From the NCBI GenBank assembly GCA_031421855.1, contig JANOPN010000117.1, positions 1-39,920 on the forward strand: a stretch of 39,920 bases of DNA. Reading direction: 5' to 3'. A model generated the notes under the pieces. The model saw nothing but the letters and a program-made list of their open reading frames with translations. It was not told the DNA's origin and did no database searches. Positions 26,906-36,144 of this stretch are shown here, piece by piece. Positions within the stretch are counted from its first letter, which is position 1. The number at the start of each line of letters is the position of its first letter. Source of the DNA: JAAFHN01 sp031421855 (lineage in GTDB: Bacteria; Pseudomonadota; Gammaproteobacteria; Burkholderiales; Burkholderiaceae_C). A program made the position numbers and the translations under genes.

Positions 26906-27718
26906 ATGTCCATTGGCTACAAACTCACCGCGGCGACCGGGATTCACAAAGGCGACCGCGAGTACCAACAAGACCAAGTGGCCATGTTGTCGCACCCCCA
27001 CCATGCCGGCTGCGTGCTGGCCATTGTGGCTGATGGCATGGGCGGCCGAAGTGGCGGTCGCAAGGCGTCCGACCAAGCCATGATGACCGCAAAGCAGTTG
27101 TTTGAGCGCTACTCCCCCGTTCACGACCACGCGGCCGACTTGCTTAAGCAGTTAGTCAACGAAGCCCATTTGGTGATCAAACTGACCGCCATCTCAAGCG
27201 AGATGGAGCCGCACGCGACTTTGGCGGCGTTTTTGATCAATCCTTCGGGCGATTGCCATTGGATTCACAGTGGCGACTCGCGCATCTACCACTTCCATGG
27301 TTTGAAGATGGTCAAGCGCACGATGGACCACTCCTATGTGCAGACTTTGGTCGACAAAGGCGAAATCACCGAGCAAGAAGCCAATGTTCATCCCCAATCC
27401 AACATATTGATGGGTTGCTTGGGCATCGAAGAAGACCCGCCCTTTGTTCAACACACGATTGATCAGTTGCGCGTGGGCGATTCACTCATGGTTTGCAGCG
27501 ACGGGGTTTGGCACTACTTCACTGACAACGAAATGGCGCAAGTCATCGCGCAACTCCCGCCGCGCGAGGCGATTGAGTATTTGATTGCGAAGGCACGAAC
27601 CCGTGCGCGAGGTGGTGGCGACAATCTGTCCATTGCACTCATCAAGCTCGAAGTCTTGGATGCACCGCCAGAAGCCAAGCGAATTGCTTTGCCCGACATG
27701 AGCTCAATTCGGCGCTGA
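26906..27718 (+). CDS. PP2C-type Ser/Thr protein phosphatase
   Basis: The protein is about 270 residues, with PP2C motifs in order: GDREYQQDQVAM, VADGMGGRSGG, SGDSRIYHF, DHSYVQTLVDKGEIT, VCSDGVWHYF and GGGDNLSIALIKL. The metal-binding aspartates are all present. The ATG at 26906 (MSIGYKL) fits the domain start; a TTG 24 bases upstream is the alternative. The upstream spacer lacks a strong Shine-Dalgarno. Substrate and partner kinase are not encoded here. Confidence 0.9.
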   Translation: MSIGYKLTAATGIHKGDREYQQDQVAMLSHPHHAGCVLAIVADGMGGRSGGRKASDQAMMTAKQLFERYSPVHDHAADLLKQLVNEAHLVIKLTAISSEMEPHATLAAFLINPSGDCHWIHSGDSRIYHFHGLKMVKRTMDHSYVQTLVDKGEITEQEANVHPQSNILMGCLGIEEDPPFVQHTIDQLRVGDSLMVCSDGVWHYFTDNEMAQVIAQLPPREAIEYLIAKARTRARGGGDNLSIALIKLEVLDAPPEAKRIALPDMSSIRR

Positions 27719-27733
27719 TTCCCAACTATCCGG

Positions 27734-28489
27734 CTACTTTTGCGCGGCGGCACCGCTTGCAGGCACCGCTGGACTGACTTGACGTGCGGGCAAAGGGGTC
27801 GGCGGCGGCGGGGGCACAGCGAGTGGTGCTGCCGCAGGCTGTGTTTTGGTCGATAGCCTTTGATTCAAGTCTGCCCTGCGCTGCGCGTATTTGGCTTCAC
27901 GGGCTTGTTGCTCAGCAACCCGTTGCGGCGACTTCGCGTTGCGTTTGGCTTGGTTGGCGATCTTGTCTGCCGCTGACTTGACGCGGCGCTCCTTGACTTG
28001 CGCATCGTTTTGCTTGCCGAGTTTGGCCCGCTGCGCGCGATCAGCTGCACGCTGGGCGACCCTGCTGCGCCGCTCAGCGTCAGCTGCTTTTGAGGTTTGT
28101 TCCTTCGCAAGGCGATCAGCCTCGGCCCGTGACGTACGCGAGGTGTCAAATCGGGTTTGCCCCTCGGATGCGCGGATTTTGCGCTCTCGGTCGTTGAGGC
28201 CGATTTCTTGGCGGCGCAAATCATCCATCACCACGCGCCGACTCAGCTTGGCTGAGTTGACGCAATCGGTACGCATGAACTTGGCATCACAAGCTCGGTC
28301 GGCAGCGTCGAATTGCTTTTGCGCTGCGTCACGTTCGCGCCCAATGCGAACTCGCTCATCAGCGACACTCAAATCGACAAATTTCGAATCATTTTGACCT
28401 GTGGTCGCCGCATTCATTGGGTTAGATGCTACAAAAAACATAGCAACCACAAAAGCACGCCTTGCGAGCCATTGGGTCCAGTGGCTCAT
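27734..28489 (-). CDS. exported, highly basic coiled-coil protein of unknown function
   Basis: The 251-residue protein has a signal peptide at 1-27 (RRAFVVAMFFVASNPMNAA). A long Arg/Lys/Ala-rich helical stretch (about 40-205, many RxAE/AERR phrases) follows, then a Pro-rich tail (PLAVPPPPPTPLPA). A cysteine pair (Cys67, Cys76 region, ACDAKFMRTDC) may form a disulfide. Residues about 20-30, the end of the signal peptide, are encoded by a copy of the dispersed repeat. Its start overlaps the zapE stop by 4 bases, so the two are co-transcribed. Confidence 0.7.
   Translation of the reverse strand: MSHWTQWLARRAFVVAMFFVASNPMNAATTGQNDSKFVDLSVADERVRIGRERDAAQKQFDAADRACDAKFMRTDCVNSAKLSRRVVMDDLRRQEIGLNDRERKIRASEGQTRFDTSRTSRAEADRLAKEQTSKAADAERRSRVAQRAADRAQRAKLGKQNDAQVKERRVKSAADKIANQAKRNAKSPQRVAEQQAREAKYAQRRADLNQRLSTKTQPAAAPLAVPPPPPTPLPARQVSPAVPASGAAAQK
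28398..28432 (-). repeat. dispersed 34-bp repeat, copy 5, inside a signal-peptide region
   Basis: On the minus strand it begins GTAGCATCTAACC, continues CAATGAATGCGG and ends GACCACAGG. It lies in the coding strand and gives VASNPMNAATTG. This is the same strand sense and phase as copy 6 in hipA. Confidence 0.75.
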
Positions 28490-29598
28490 GTCAAGCCCGT
28501 ATCGACATTGCGTCGTTCAAGTGCCAAAAATTCGGGCGATTGCATCTCCATCAGGCGCGAAATTGTGCGTGGAAACTCATGCGAGAGCGGACCTTCGGTG
28601 TACAGCAACTCGGGTTTCACGGCAGCTGACATCACCAGCTTGCAGCGCCGGTCGTAGAGTACGTCGACGAGCCAGGTGAATCGCCGAGCCTCCGATGCGT
28701 GGCGAACAAACATTTGTGGCACATTGGACAAAACAACGGTATGAAACTGTGTCGCCAGCTCCAAATAGTCATTTTGGCTTCGCGGTCCGCCACACAAGGC
28801 CACGAAGTCGAACCACACCACGCCCCCTGCTCGCCGACGTGGCTGCAACACCCGGCCCTCGATTTTCAAGGGTTGTTCGTCGTCTCGCGCCTCGGTTAGG
28901 CGCTCAAAGGCCGCCTTCAATGCCGCGTCAGCGACGTCTCCCAAGGGCGTGTGGTACAGCCTAAGCGTCTCCAGGGTTCGGCGTCGATAGTCCACACCGT
29001 TGTCAACATTCACGACTTGCATTTGCTGTTTGATGAGTTCAATGGCAGGCAAAATCCGGTCTCGGTGCAAACCACCGGGGTACAAACCGTCAGGCTGAAA
29101 ATTGCTCGTCGTGACCATGCCCACACCGTGCTTGGACAATGCGTCGAGCACCCGACCCAAAATCATGGCGTCGGTCACGTCAGACACGTGAAACTCATCG
29201 AAGCAGATCAGGCGAAAACGCCGCGCCATGCGTTTGCCCAGTTCGTCGAGCGGGTTGGCGATGCCTTGGAGCTCAGTTAATTCGCGGTGGACTTCACGCA
29301 TGAATTCGTGAAAATGCAGCCGCGTTTTGCGCTTCAAAGGCACCGCGTTGAAAAAGCAGTCCATCAAAAAGCTCTTGCCGCGACCCACTCCGCCATACAA
29401 ATACACGCCTTGCGGAATCACCGGCTTCGAAAACAGGCGTTTGAGCTTGCTGGAACGCGCCTCCAAATACGTCGCCCATTCGTTGGCACAACGCTCCAAC
29501 GCGTCCACCGCGCGCAGTTGCGCGGGGTCCGCCACATAGCCACGCGTGCGCAACTCCGCTTCGTAAGCCGTTCGAACGGGTGGCGTGTCAGCAACCAT
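28486..29598 (-). CDS. zapE: cell division protein ZapE (AFG1-like ATPase)
   Basis: The 370-residue AFG1/ZapE ATPase has Walker A GGVGRGKS (69-76), FHEFMREVH, Walker B LICFDEFHVSD, TSNFQPDGLYPGGLHRDRILP and the C-terminal FTWLVDVLYDRRCKLVMSA. In E. coli ZapE acts on the Z-ring during constriction. It is placed after lpd on the same strand, as in related genomes. Upstream, TTGCTA/TAGCAA can form a stem (29599-29619) that covers the bases before the ATG; it overlaps repeat copy 3, and no clear Shine-Dalgarno is visible. Confidence 0.93.
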   Translation of the reverse strand: MVADTPPVRTAYEAELRTRGYVADPAQLRAVDALERCANEWATYLEARSSKLKRLFSKPVIPQGVYLYGGVGRGKSFLMDCFFNAVPLKRKTRLHFHEFMREVHRELTELQGIANPLDELGKRMARRFRLICFDEFHVSDVTDAMILGRVLDALSKHGVGMVTTSNFQPDGLYPGGLHRDRILPAIELIKQQMQVVNVDNGVDYRRRTLETLRLYHTPLGDVADAALKAAFERLTEARDDEQPLKIEGRVLQPRRRAGGVVWFDFVALCGGPRSQNDYLELATQFHTVVLSNVPQMFVRHASEARRFTWLVDVLYDRRCKLVMSAAVKPELLYTEGPLSHEFPRTISRLMEMQSPEFLALERRNVDTGLT

Positions 29599-29612
29599 TT
29601 GCTACCAAATAA

Positions 29613-29646
29613 ATAGCAACGAACCCAATGAATACGGAGACCAAGG
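29613..29646 (+). repeat. dispersed 34-bp repeat, copy 3
   Basis: It begins ATAGCAACGAACC, continues CAATGAATACGG and ends AGACCAAGG. Inverted arms ATAAATA (29609-29615) and TATTTAT (29650-29656) flank this copy. It sits between the zapE start and the lpd stop. Confidence 0.8.
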
Positions 29647-29699
29647 CGTTATTTATCTCTAAATTGCTCGCGAAACGGCCAATTTCGACCGTCGAGCGA

Positions 29700-31127
29700 T
29701 TAAAAGTTCAATGTGCGCTTGTCGACCGCCAGTGCCGCCTCTTTGGTCGCCTCGGATAGCGACGGATGAGCATGGCAAATCCGAGCAATGTCCTCCGAAC
29801 TGGCCCGAAACGCCATTGCAACCACGCACTCAGCAATCAGTTCGCTCGCCATCGGGCCGACAATGTGCACGCCCAAAATCTCGTCAGTCGCTGCGTCAGC
29901 CAGCATTTTGACCATGCCCGTGGTGTCGCCCAAAGCCCGTGCGCGGCCATTGGCCAAAAACGGGAAACTGCCCGACTTGTACGCTCGCCCGGCCGTTTTC
30001 AGTTGCGCCTCCGTCTGGCCAACCCAAGCGATCTCGGGGCTCGTGTAAATGACCCAAGGAACGAGGTTGAAGTCCACATGCCCGTGCTGGCCCGCGATTC
30101 GCTCGGCCACAGCCACGCCCTCTTCCTCCGCCTTATGAGCCAACATGGGGCCGCGAACCACGTCACCGACCGCCCAAACGTTGGGTAAGTTGGTTTTGCA
30201 ATCGCCGTCGACCACGATCATGCCGCGATCGTCGAGTTGCAGGCCAACCGCTTCGACATTCAGCCCAATCGTGTTGGCAGTTCTGCCAATGCTGATGATC
30301 AGTTTGTCGACATCCAAGCTCAGCGCGTCACCCTTTGCATTGGTGTAGGCAACCGAGACGCCAGTTTTGCCCACTGTGACCGCGCCAACTTTCACACCCA
30401 ACTCGATCTTCAAACCTTGCTTATCGAACGCCTTCTTTGCCTCTTTGGCAATTTGTTCGTCGACCGCGCCCAGAAATGTGGGCAGGCCCTCAAGGATCGT
30501 GACCTCCGCGCCCAGTCGGCGCCACACCGACCCCATCTCCAGACCAATCACGCCGGAGCCAATCAACCCAAGCTTCTTCGGCACAGCGCCAACACGCAGC
30601 GCGCCGTCGTTCGACAAGACGTTGATCTCATCAAACGGCGCACCAGGCAGCGCGCGCGCGTTTGACCCAGTGGCCAAAATGACGTGCTTTCCATTGATGA
30701 CCTCGGTCTCGGTACCGGCGACCTGCACCTCGTAGTTGCCGTCTTTTGGCGCTAGAAATGAGCCCCGACCGTGAAAGAACGCGATCTTGTTCTTTTTCAG
30801 CAAGTACTGAATGCCATCGTTGTTTTGCTTGACGACCATGTCTTTGCGTTTGAGCATTTGCCCCACGTCAATCGACAAATCTTTCAGCCCGATGCCGTGC
30901 TCCGCAAAGTGGTGCGCCGCATGGTCAAAATGCTCTGAGCTTTGCAACAGCGCTTTCGATGGAATACACCCCACATTGGTGCAAGTGCCACCCAAAGCAG
31001 GCCCACCATTGGCGTTTTTCCACTCGTCGATACAGGCCACAGAAAAGCCAAGCTGGGCTGCCCGAATGGCAGCCACATAGCCGCCTGGGCCGCCGCCGAT
31101 GACGATGACGTCGAATTGTTTGTTCAT
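29700..31127 (-). CDS. lpdA: dihydrolipoyl dehydrogenase (E3)
   Basis: The 475-residue flavoprotein disulfide reductase has an FAD-binding GGGPGGYVAA, a redox-active pair Cys49/Cys54 in GTCTNVGCIPSK, a NAD-binding GSGVIGLEMGSV and a C-terminal HAHPSLSEA (active-site His). It reoxidises dihydrolipoamide on SucB in the 2-oxoglutarate dehydrogenase complex. A BrnTA-like pair lies between sucB and lpdA; its antitoxin stop is 24 bp before the lpdA ATG. Confidence 0.95.
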   Translation of the reverse strand: MNKQFDVIVIGGGPGGYVAAIRAAQLGFSVACIDEWKNANGGPALGGTCTNVGCIPSKALLQSSEHFDHAAHHFAEHGIGLKDLSIDVGQMLKRKDMVVKQNNDGIQYLLKKNKIAFFHGRGSFLAPKDGNYEVQVAGTETEVINGKHVILATGSNARALPGAPFDEINVLSNDGALRVGAVPKKLGLIGSGVIGLEMGSVWRRLGAEVTILEGLPTFLGAVDEQIAKEAKKAFDKQGLKIELGVKVGAVTVGKTGVSVAYTNAKGDALSLDVDKLIISIGRTANTIGLNVEAVGLQLDDRGMIVVDGDCKTNLPNVWAVGDVVRGPMLAHKAEEEGVAVAERIAGQHGHVDFNLVPWVIYTSPEIAWVGQTEAQLKTAGRAYKSGSFPFLANGRARALGDTTGMVKMLADAATDEILGVHIVGPMASELIAECVVAMAFRASSEDIARICHAHPSLSEATKEAALAVDKRTLNF

Positions 31128-31151
31128 GGTGTTTTGCTCAATTGAAATGAT

Positions 31152-31388
31152 TCAGACCGCCTGGGGGAGGTGCACGTGACGTGATGCCTCCATCAAGCCG
31201 CGCAAAGCGGCGTTTAGCTCGGTACTCGACGGAAAGGCAGCCAACAGTTCGTGATCTACGCGGACGTAACCGCGCGCCCGCATCGCCGACTCAAAGAACT
31301 GACCTCGGACAAGCGTGCCATTGGCTCTCGCACGCTCAAAAGCTTCTGAGTAGTCTTGTGCCATGTCATCGTCAGAATTGCTGGTCAT
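31152..31388 (-). CDS. brnA: BrnA-like antitoxin
   Basis: The 78-residue acidic protein begins MTSNSDDDMAQDYSEAF. A phrase VRVDHELLAAFPSSTELNAALRG-type near the end resembles the BrnA ribbon-helix-helix region. The ATG at 31388 is preceded by AGAGGA 8 bases upstream and overlaps the end of the toxin gene by 17 bases, the usual BrnTA order (toxin first). Identification rests on the BrnT partner and weak pattern similarity. Confidence 0.65.
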   Translation of the reverse strand: MTSNSDDDMAQDYSEAFERARANGTLVRGQFFESAMRARGYVRVDHELLAAFPSSTELNAALRGLMEASRHVHLPQAV

Positions 31389-31653
31389 AGGTTTTCCTCT
31401 CGGAGTTGGTCGGTTTACGAGCACTGATGATCCGAACGTCAGTGTCCCAAATCACGTTGATAACCAACAACACCCTTGAAAGCGACGAACGTCCAATCGT
31501 CACAAAGCGTCGCTCGCTCACAGAATGAGTTTTGTCGGGTATCGAACACGCGAAATAGTCTTCGAAAACAGTGGCTGCTTCTTCAAACGAAACGCCGTGT
31601 TTTGCCAGATTCGTTTCCGCCTTCTTGGGATCCCATTGGGCGAAGTCAACCAT
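31372..31653 (-). CDS. brnT: BrnT-family toxin
   Basis: The 93-residue protein has the BrnT pattern FAQWDPKKAETNLAKHGVSF, EEAATVFEDY, then RFVTIGRSSLSRVLLVI and VRIISARKPTNSERKTY. BrnT is a RelE-fold ribonuclease. The ATG at 31653 is chosen; a GTG directly before it is possible. It starts 12 bp after the sucB stop, inside the 2-oxoglutarate dehydrogenase operon. Confidence 0.85.
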   Translation of the reverse strand: MVDFAQWDPKKAETNLAKHGVSFEEAATVFEDYFACSIPDKTHSVSERRFVTIGRSSLSRVLLVINVIWDTDVRIISARKPTNSERKTYDQQF

Positions 31654-31665
31654 CACGCAACAGAC

Positions 31666-32910
31666 TCAAATGTCAAACAAAAGACGCGAAGGATCTTCAA
31701 GCGCATCTTTCATCGCGACCAAACCCAGCACCGCCTCGCGTCCATCGATGATCCGGTGGTCGTAGCTCATCGCGAAATAGTTCATCGGTCGAACCACGAC
31801 GACACCGTTTTCGACCATGGCGCGGTCTTTGGTGGCGTGAACGCCCAAAATCGCGCTTTGCGGCGGGTTGATGATGGGTGTGGACATCATGGAGCCAAAC
31901 GTTCCGCCGTTTGAGATCGAGAACGTGCCGCCAGTCATCTCCTCCAGGCTCAGTTTGCCGTCTTTGGCTTTTTGTCCAAACTCAGCAATCTTTTTCTCGA
32001 TATCGGCAAAACTCATTTGATCCGCGTTTCGCAAAATTGGCACAACCAAGCCACGCGGTGAACCCACGGCGATACCGATGTCAAAGTAGCCGTGATAAAC
32101 AATGTCGTTGCCGTCAACGCTGGCATTCAACACCGGGTATTTTTTGAGCGCGGCGACAGCTGCCTTGACGAAAAAGCTCATGAAGCCCAGCTTGCAGCCG
32201 TGCTCTTTTTCGAACTTTTCTTGGAAACGCTTGCGCATGTCCATGACCGGCGCCATGTTGACTTCATTGAATGTTGTCAAAATTGCATTCGTTGATTGCG
32301 ACTGGAGCAAACGCTCGGCCACGCGCGCTCGCAGTCGCGTCATGGGCACGCGCTGCTCGGGCCGCTCACCCAAGTTGACACCGGGTGTTGCGACTTGAGC
32401 CAGTGCGGCGGCGACCGGCGCGCGGGCAATCACGGGCGCTGCAACCGGCGGCTTAGCGGCACCGCCAGCGGCCACAGCAGCGAGGACATCGCCCTTGGTC
32501 ACGCGGCCATCGTTACCAGTGCCGTCGACCGACCCAGCAGCCAAGCCGCTATCAGCCATGATTTTGGCCGCGGCTGGCATGGCCACGCCCGACATGCTCG
32601 CTGGCGCTGCAGCAGCAACCGAAGCCACAACAGCTGGGGCAACAACGGGTGCGGCAGCACCTGCCTTACCTTCACTATCGATGCGGGCGATGACCTGGTC
32701 ACTCACGACCGTTCCACCGTCACCGACCAAGATTTCAGCCAAAACACCGCCTGACGGTGCGGGCACTTCCAACACAACCTTATCGGTCTCAATCTCGATC
32801 AAGATCTCATCAATGGCGATGACGTCGCCGACTTTTTTCTTCCACGTCAACATGGTGGCTTCAGCAACTGACTCTGACAACTGGGGAACTTTGACTTCTG
32901 CGATGGACAT
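31666..32910 (-). CDS. sucB: 2-oxoglutarate dehydrogenase E2, dihydrolipoyl succinyltransferase
   Basis: The 414-residue protein has an N-terminal lipoyl domain (Lys44 in IETDKVVLEV), an Ala/Pro-rich linker, an E3-binding domain (MPAAAKIMADSGL, DGRVTKGDVLAA; about 110-150), a second linker and the catalytic domain ending in SYDHRIIDGREAV (active-site His and Asp). It transfers the succinyl group to CoA. It follows sucA by 125 bp on the same strand; that gap carries no gene. Confidence 0.95.
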   Translation of the reverse strand: MSIAEVKVPQLSESVAEATMLTWKKKVGDVIAIDEILIEIETDKVVLEVPAPSGGVLAEILVGDGGTVVSDQVIARIDSEGKAGAAAPVVAPAVVASVAAAAPASMSGVAMPAAAKIMADSGLAAGSVDGTGNDGRVTKGDVLAAVAAGGAAKPPVAAPVIARAPVAAALAQVATPGVNLGERPEQRVPMTRLRARVAERLLQSQSTNAILTTFNEVNMAPVMDMRKRFQEKFEKEHGCKLGFMSFFVKAAVAALKKYPVLNASVDGNDIVYHGYFDIGIAVGSPRGLVVPILRNADQMSFADIEKKIAEFGQKAKDGKLSLEEMTGGTFSISNGGTFGSMMSTPIINPPQSAILGVHATKDRAMVENGVVVVRPMNYFAMSYDHRIIDGREAVLGLVAMKDALEDPSRLLFDI

Positions 32911-33035
32911 GGCGTCTTCCTTGAATTTTTTGCGATTGCGGCTGGGTTTGATGGGTGCGCAGCGGCAGCGAACAATGAACGGGGCTTAAGCGGTTAAACC
33001 GGCAACGACAATCCTTGCCGCCGCCGATCACAACG

Positions 33036-35933
33036 TCACTTGGTCAAAACAAAACCCTTGAGCTTGCCGAAAGCATCATTCAGCAAGTCCTTTTGCTGGT
33101 CGGCGTGCAAATGGGCGTAACCCACCGCCGGCGACGCACTGGCTTTGCGCCCGGCGTAGCCCAATTTCTGGCCATCGACCATGTTCTCGTGGATGTTGTG
33201 CTGAATGAAAAACCACGCCCCTTGGTTTTGCGGCTCGTCTTGGCACCAGACCAAGTCAACCACATTGGGATACTTCTTCATCTCGTTGGCAAACGCCTTG
33301 TGCGGGAACGGATACAACTGCTCGACGCGCAAAATAGCAACATCGTCGGCACCTTTTTCCTCGCGCTTTTTCACCAAGTCGTAGTAAACCTTGCCCGAGC
33401 AAGCGACAACGCGTTTGACCTTCTTCGCATCCAACGCTTTGTTCTCGGGGATGACGGTTTGGAAACCGCCTTTGGTGAACTCCGACATTGGGCTGGTGGC
33501 ATCTTTGTTGCGCAACAGGCTTTTGGGCGTGAAGATGATCAAGGGCTTGCGCAGGTCGCGCACCATTTGGCGACGGAGCACGTGAAAGATCTGCGCCGCC
33601 GTGGTCGGCTGCACCACTTGCATGTTGGTGTCGGCGCTGAGTTGCATGAACCGCTCGATGCGCGCGCTGCTGTGCTCTGGCCCTTGGCCTTCGTAGCCGT
33701 GCGGGAGCATCAGGGTGATGCCGTTCACACGCCCCCATTTCACCTCGCCACTGGCAATGAACTGGTCAATGACGACCTGCGCACCGTTGGCAAAGTCGCC
33801 AAATTGCGCCTCCCAAATCACCAACGTGTTGGGGTCGTTTGATGCATACCCGTACTCAAAACCCAGCACCGCTTCTTCAGACAAGATCGAGTCAATGACG
33901 ACAAACGGCGCTTGCTTGTCGCTGACGTTTTGCAAAGGCACATAGGTGCCGGTGTCCCACTTTTCGCGCGCCTGGTCGTGAACCACCGCGTGGCGATGGG
34001 TGAATGTTCCCCGGCCGCAGTCCTCACCACTCAATCGAACCGGGTATCCGCTTGCAACCAACGAGGCAAACGCCATGTGCTCGCCCATGCCCCAATCGAC
34101 ATTCACCTCACCGCGCCCCATCGCGGCGCGGTCGTCATACACTTTTTTCACCAAAGAATGCGGTGACACCGTGCTTGGGAATGTCGTGATCTTTTCAGCA
34201 ATGCGTTTCCACTCGGTGGTCGACAGCGCGGTATCGGCGGCGTCGCTGTACTTCTTGTTGAGGAACGGACTCCAATCAACCGCGTACTTACTCTTGAAAT
34301 TCGAAATCGTGACTTCTTCGGTGTGCCGACCGGCATCCATCGCTGCGCGATAAGCCTTGATCATGTCGTCTGGGCCGGTCGTGCCGATCACGGCTTGCGC
34401 AACCAACTTGTCGCCGTAGAGCCTGCGGGTACCGGGATGCTGGCCGATCTTTTTGTACATCAACGGCTGAGTCAGGGCTGGCGTATCTTGCTCGTTATGT
34501 CCGAGTTTTCGGTAGCAAATGATGTCGACAACCACGTCTTTTTGGAACGCCATCCGAAACTCAACCGCGAGCTGTGTGGCCAGCACGACCGCCTCGGGGT
34601 CATCGGCGTTCACATGCAACACCGGGGCTTCGATCATCTTGACGATGTCGGAGCAGTAGTAGGTTGATCGGCTGTCGCGCGGATCGCTGGTGGTGAATCC
34701 GATTTGGTTGTTGATGACCAAATGGATCGTGCCACCCGTCGAGTAACCACGAGTCTCAGCCAAGGCCAGGGTCTCCATGACGACACCCTGACCCGCAAAC
34801 GCCGCGTCGCCGTGGACCACCACGGCCATGACTTGCAGCCCCTTGGGGTCGCCACGGCGATCCATGCGCGCGCGCACACTGCCTTCAACGACTGGGTTGA
34901 CGATTTCCAAATGCGACGGATTGAACGCCAAGCTCAAATGCACTGGGCCGCCAGGTGTCGACACGTCACTGGAAAAACCTTGGTGGTACTTCACGTCACC
35001 CGAGGGCAAATCTTCTGGGGCCGAATGGTCAAACTCGGCAAACAAATCTTTAGGGCTCTTGCCCATGGTGTTGACCAGCACATTCAGGCGGCCACGATGG
35101 GCCATGCCAATCACCAACTCTTGCACGCCCTTGGTGCCGGCTTGTTGAATCAACTCGTCCATTGACGCAATGAAGCTCTCGCCACCTTCAAGGGAAAACC
35201 GCTTTTGTCCGACGAACTTGGTGTGAAGGTACTTCTCAAGGCCTTCGGCAGCCGTGAGGTTGGTGAGAATGACCTTTTTTTGCTCCGCGGTAAAGCTCGC
35301 CTTGCTGCGACGCGACTCCAACTGTTGCTGCCACCACTTTTTTTGCTTTTGGTCGGTGGCGTACATGAACTCAGCGCCAATCGTACCGGAATACGTCTCG
35401 CGCAGCGCGTTCATGAGCTCGCGCAAGCTCATTTTGTCTTTGCCGAAGAATGTGTTCGATGCATCAAACACGGTTTCTTGATCTGCATCCTTGAAACCGT
35501 AAAAAGCGGGGTCCAGCTCAGGAATATTCGGGCGCTCGGTGCGTTGCAGCGGATCCAAATCGGCGTAGCTTGCGCCGACGTTACGGTAGGCGGCAATCAG
35601 CTGCTGAACGGCTGTGCGTTTTCGGCCCATTTCAGGGTCTTCGCTGGCCAAGACGGTTTTGGTTGCGCCTTTTTTAGCCAAGGCCGCAAACGCATCAATG
35701 ACGGGCTGGTGCGCGACATCGCGGGTGTTGCTGCCATCAGCAGCAGGCAAGTGCTGCATCGCGTCGAAATAGCTGCGCCACGAATCGGGAACACTGGCCG
35801 GGTTTGCCAAATAGTTGTCGTACATCTCCTCGACGTACGGTGTGTTGCCACCAAATAAATGGGTGTTGCTCGAATACGCTGCGAAAACGCTATTCGCCCC
35901 ATTTGAGCTTGAAGAAGCGGGCATCTGACTCAT
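33036..35933 (-). CDS. sucA: 2-oxoglutarate dehydrogenase E1
   Basis: The protein is about 965 residues. It begins MSQMPASSSSNG and has the E1 N-terminal motif GNTPYVEEMYDNYL. The barrel carries IGMAHRGRLNVLVN, and the thiamine-diphosphate motif runs from GDAAFAGQGV to NNQIGFTT. The ATG at 35933 has AAGG 8 bases upstream; a GTG at 35993 would add 20 residues unlike the family. It decarboxylates 2-oxoglutarate and passes succinyl to SucB. First gene of the sucA-sucB-brnTA-lpdA-zapE run. Confidence 0.94.
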   Translation of the reverse strand: MSQMPASSSSNGANSVFAAYSSNTHLFGGNTPYVEEMYDNYLANPASVPDSWRSYFDAMQHLPAADGSNTRDVAHQPVIDAFAALAKKGATKTVLASEDPEMGRKRTAVQQLIAAYRNVGASYADLDPLQRTERPNIPELDPAFYGFKDADQETVFDASNTFFGKDKMSLRELMNALRETYSGTIGAEFMYATDQKQKKWWQQQLESRRSKASFTAEQKKVILTNLTAAEGLEKYLHTKFVGQKRFSLEGGESFIASMDELIQQAGTKGVQELVIGMAHRGRLNVLVNTMGKSPKDLFAEFDHSAPEDLPSGDVKYHQGFSSDVSTPGGPVHLSLAFNPSHLEIVNPVVEGSVRARMDRRGDPKGLQVMAVVVHGDAAFAGQGVVMETLALAETRGYSTGGTIHLVINNQIGFTTSDPRDSRSTYYCSDIVKMIEAPVLHVNADDPEAVVLATQLAVEFRMAFQKDVVVDIICYRKLGHNEQDTPALTQPLMYKKIGQHPGTRRLYGDKLVAQAVIGTTGPDDMIKAYRAAMDAGRHTEEVTISNFKSKYAVDWSPFLNKKYSDAADTALSTTEWKRIAEKITTFPSTVSPHSLVKKVYDDRAAMGRGEVNVDWGMGEHMAFASLVASGYPVRLSGEDCGRGTFTHRHAVVHDQAREKWDTGTYVPLQNVSDKQAPFVVIDSILSEEAVLGFEYGYASNDPNTLVIWEAQFGDFANGAQVVIDQFIASGEVKWGRVNGITLMLPHGYEGQGPEHSSARIERFMQLSADTNMQVVQPTTAAQIFHVLRRQMVRDLRKPLIIFTPKSLLRNKDATSPMSEFTKGGFQTVIPENKALDAKKVKRVVACSGKVYYDLVKKREEKGADDVAILRVEQLYPFPHKAFANEMKKYPNVVDLVWCQDEPQNQGAWFFIQHNIHENMVDGQKLGYAGRKASASPAVGYAHLHADQQKDLLNDAFGKLKGFVLTK

Positions 35934-36072
35934 TGCGCAAACCTTAATTTCCCTGTGGGAAAGTTGGATCGGTGGAAGAACCTTCCGCGACACGGCTGAA
36001 CCGGATAGCGGACGCGACTGGGCGTAAAAGGGCCTGTGTCTGGCGCAATTGTGCCAGTTTTCCGATGGTGTG

Positions 36073-36109
36073 CCAACGGTTTATCCCCGTTGGCGCCGCC
36101 TGATCAGGC
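36073..36109. promoter_or_regulatory. two dyads between rsgA and sucA
   Basis: CCAACGG/CCGTTGG (7-bp arms, 7-bp spacer, 36073-36093) is followed by the 12-bp palindrome GCCTGATCAGGC (36098-36109). There is no T-run. They lie in the 211-bp gap downstream of rsgA and upstream of sucA, so they may end the rsgA transcript or regulate sucA. Confidence 0.4.
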
Positions 36110-36144
36110 CCAAGACCAGCCCTGAACCAAGCTTGAACTGGGCC

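Noticed and set aside
26779..27033. 84-codon plus-strand frame overlapping the DinG and PP2C starts
   Set aside because: It is out of frame with the well-supported PP2C gene and begins inside the divergent DinG gene.
35934..35993. 20-residue N-terminal extension of SucA from a GTG start
   Set aside because: The ATG at 35933 has a reasonable SD and matches the family start; the extension has no family features.
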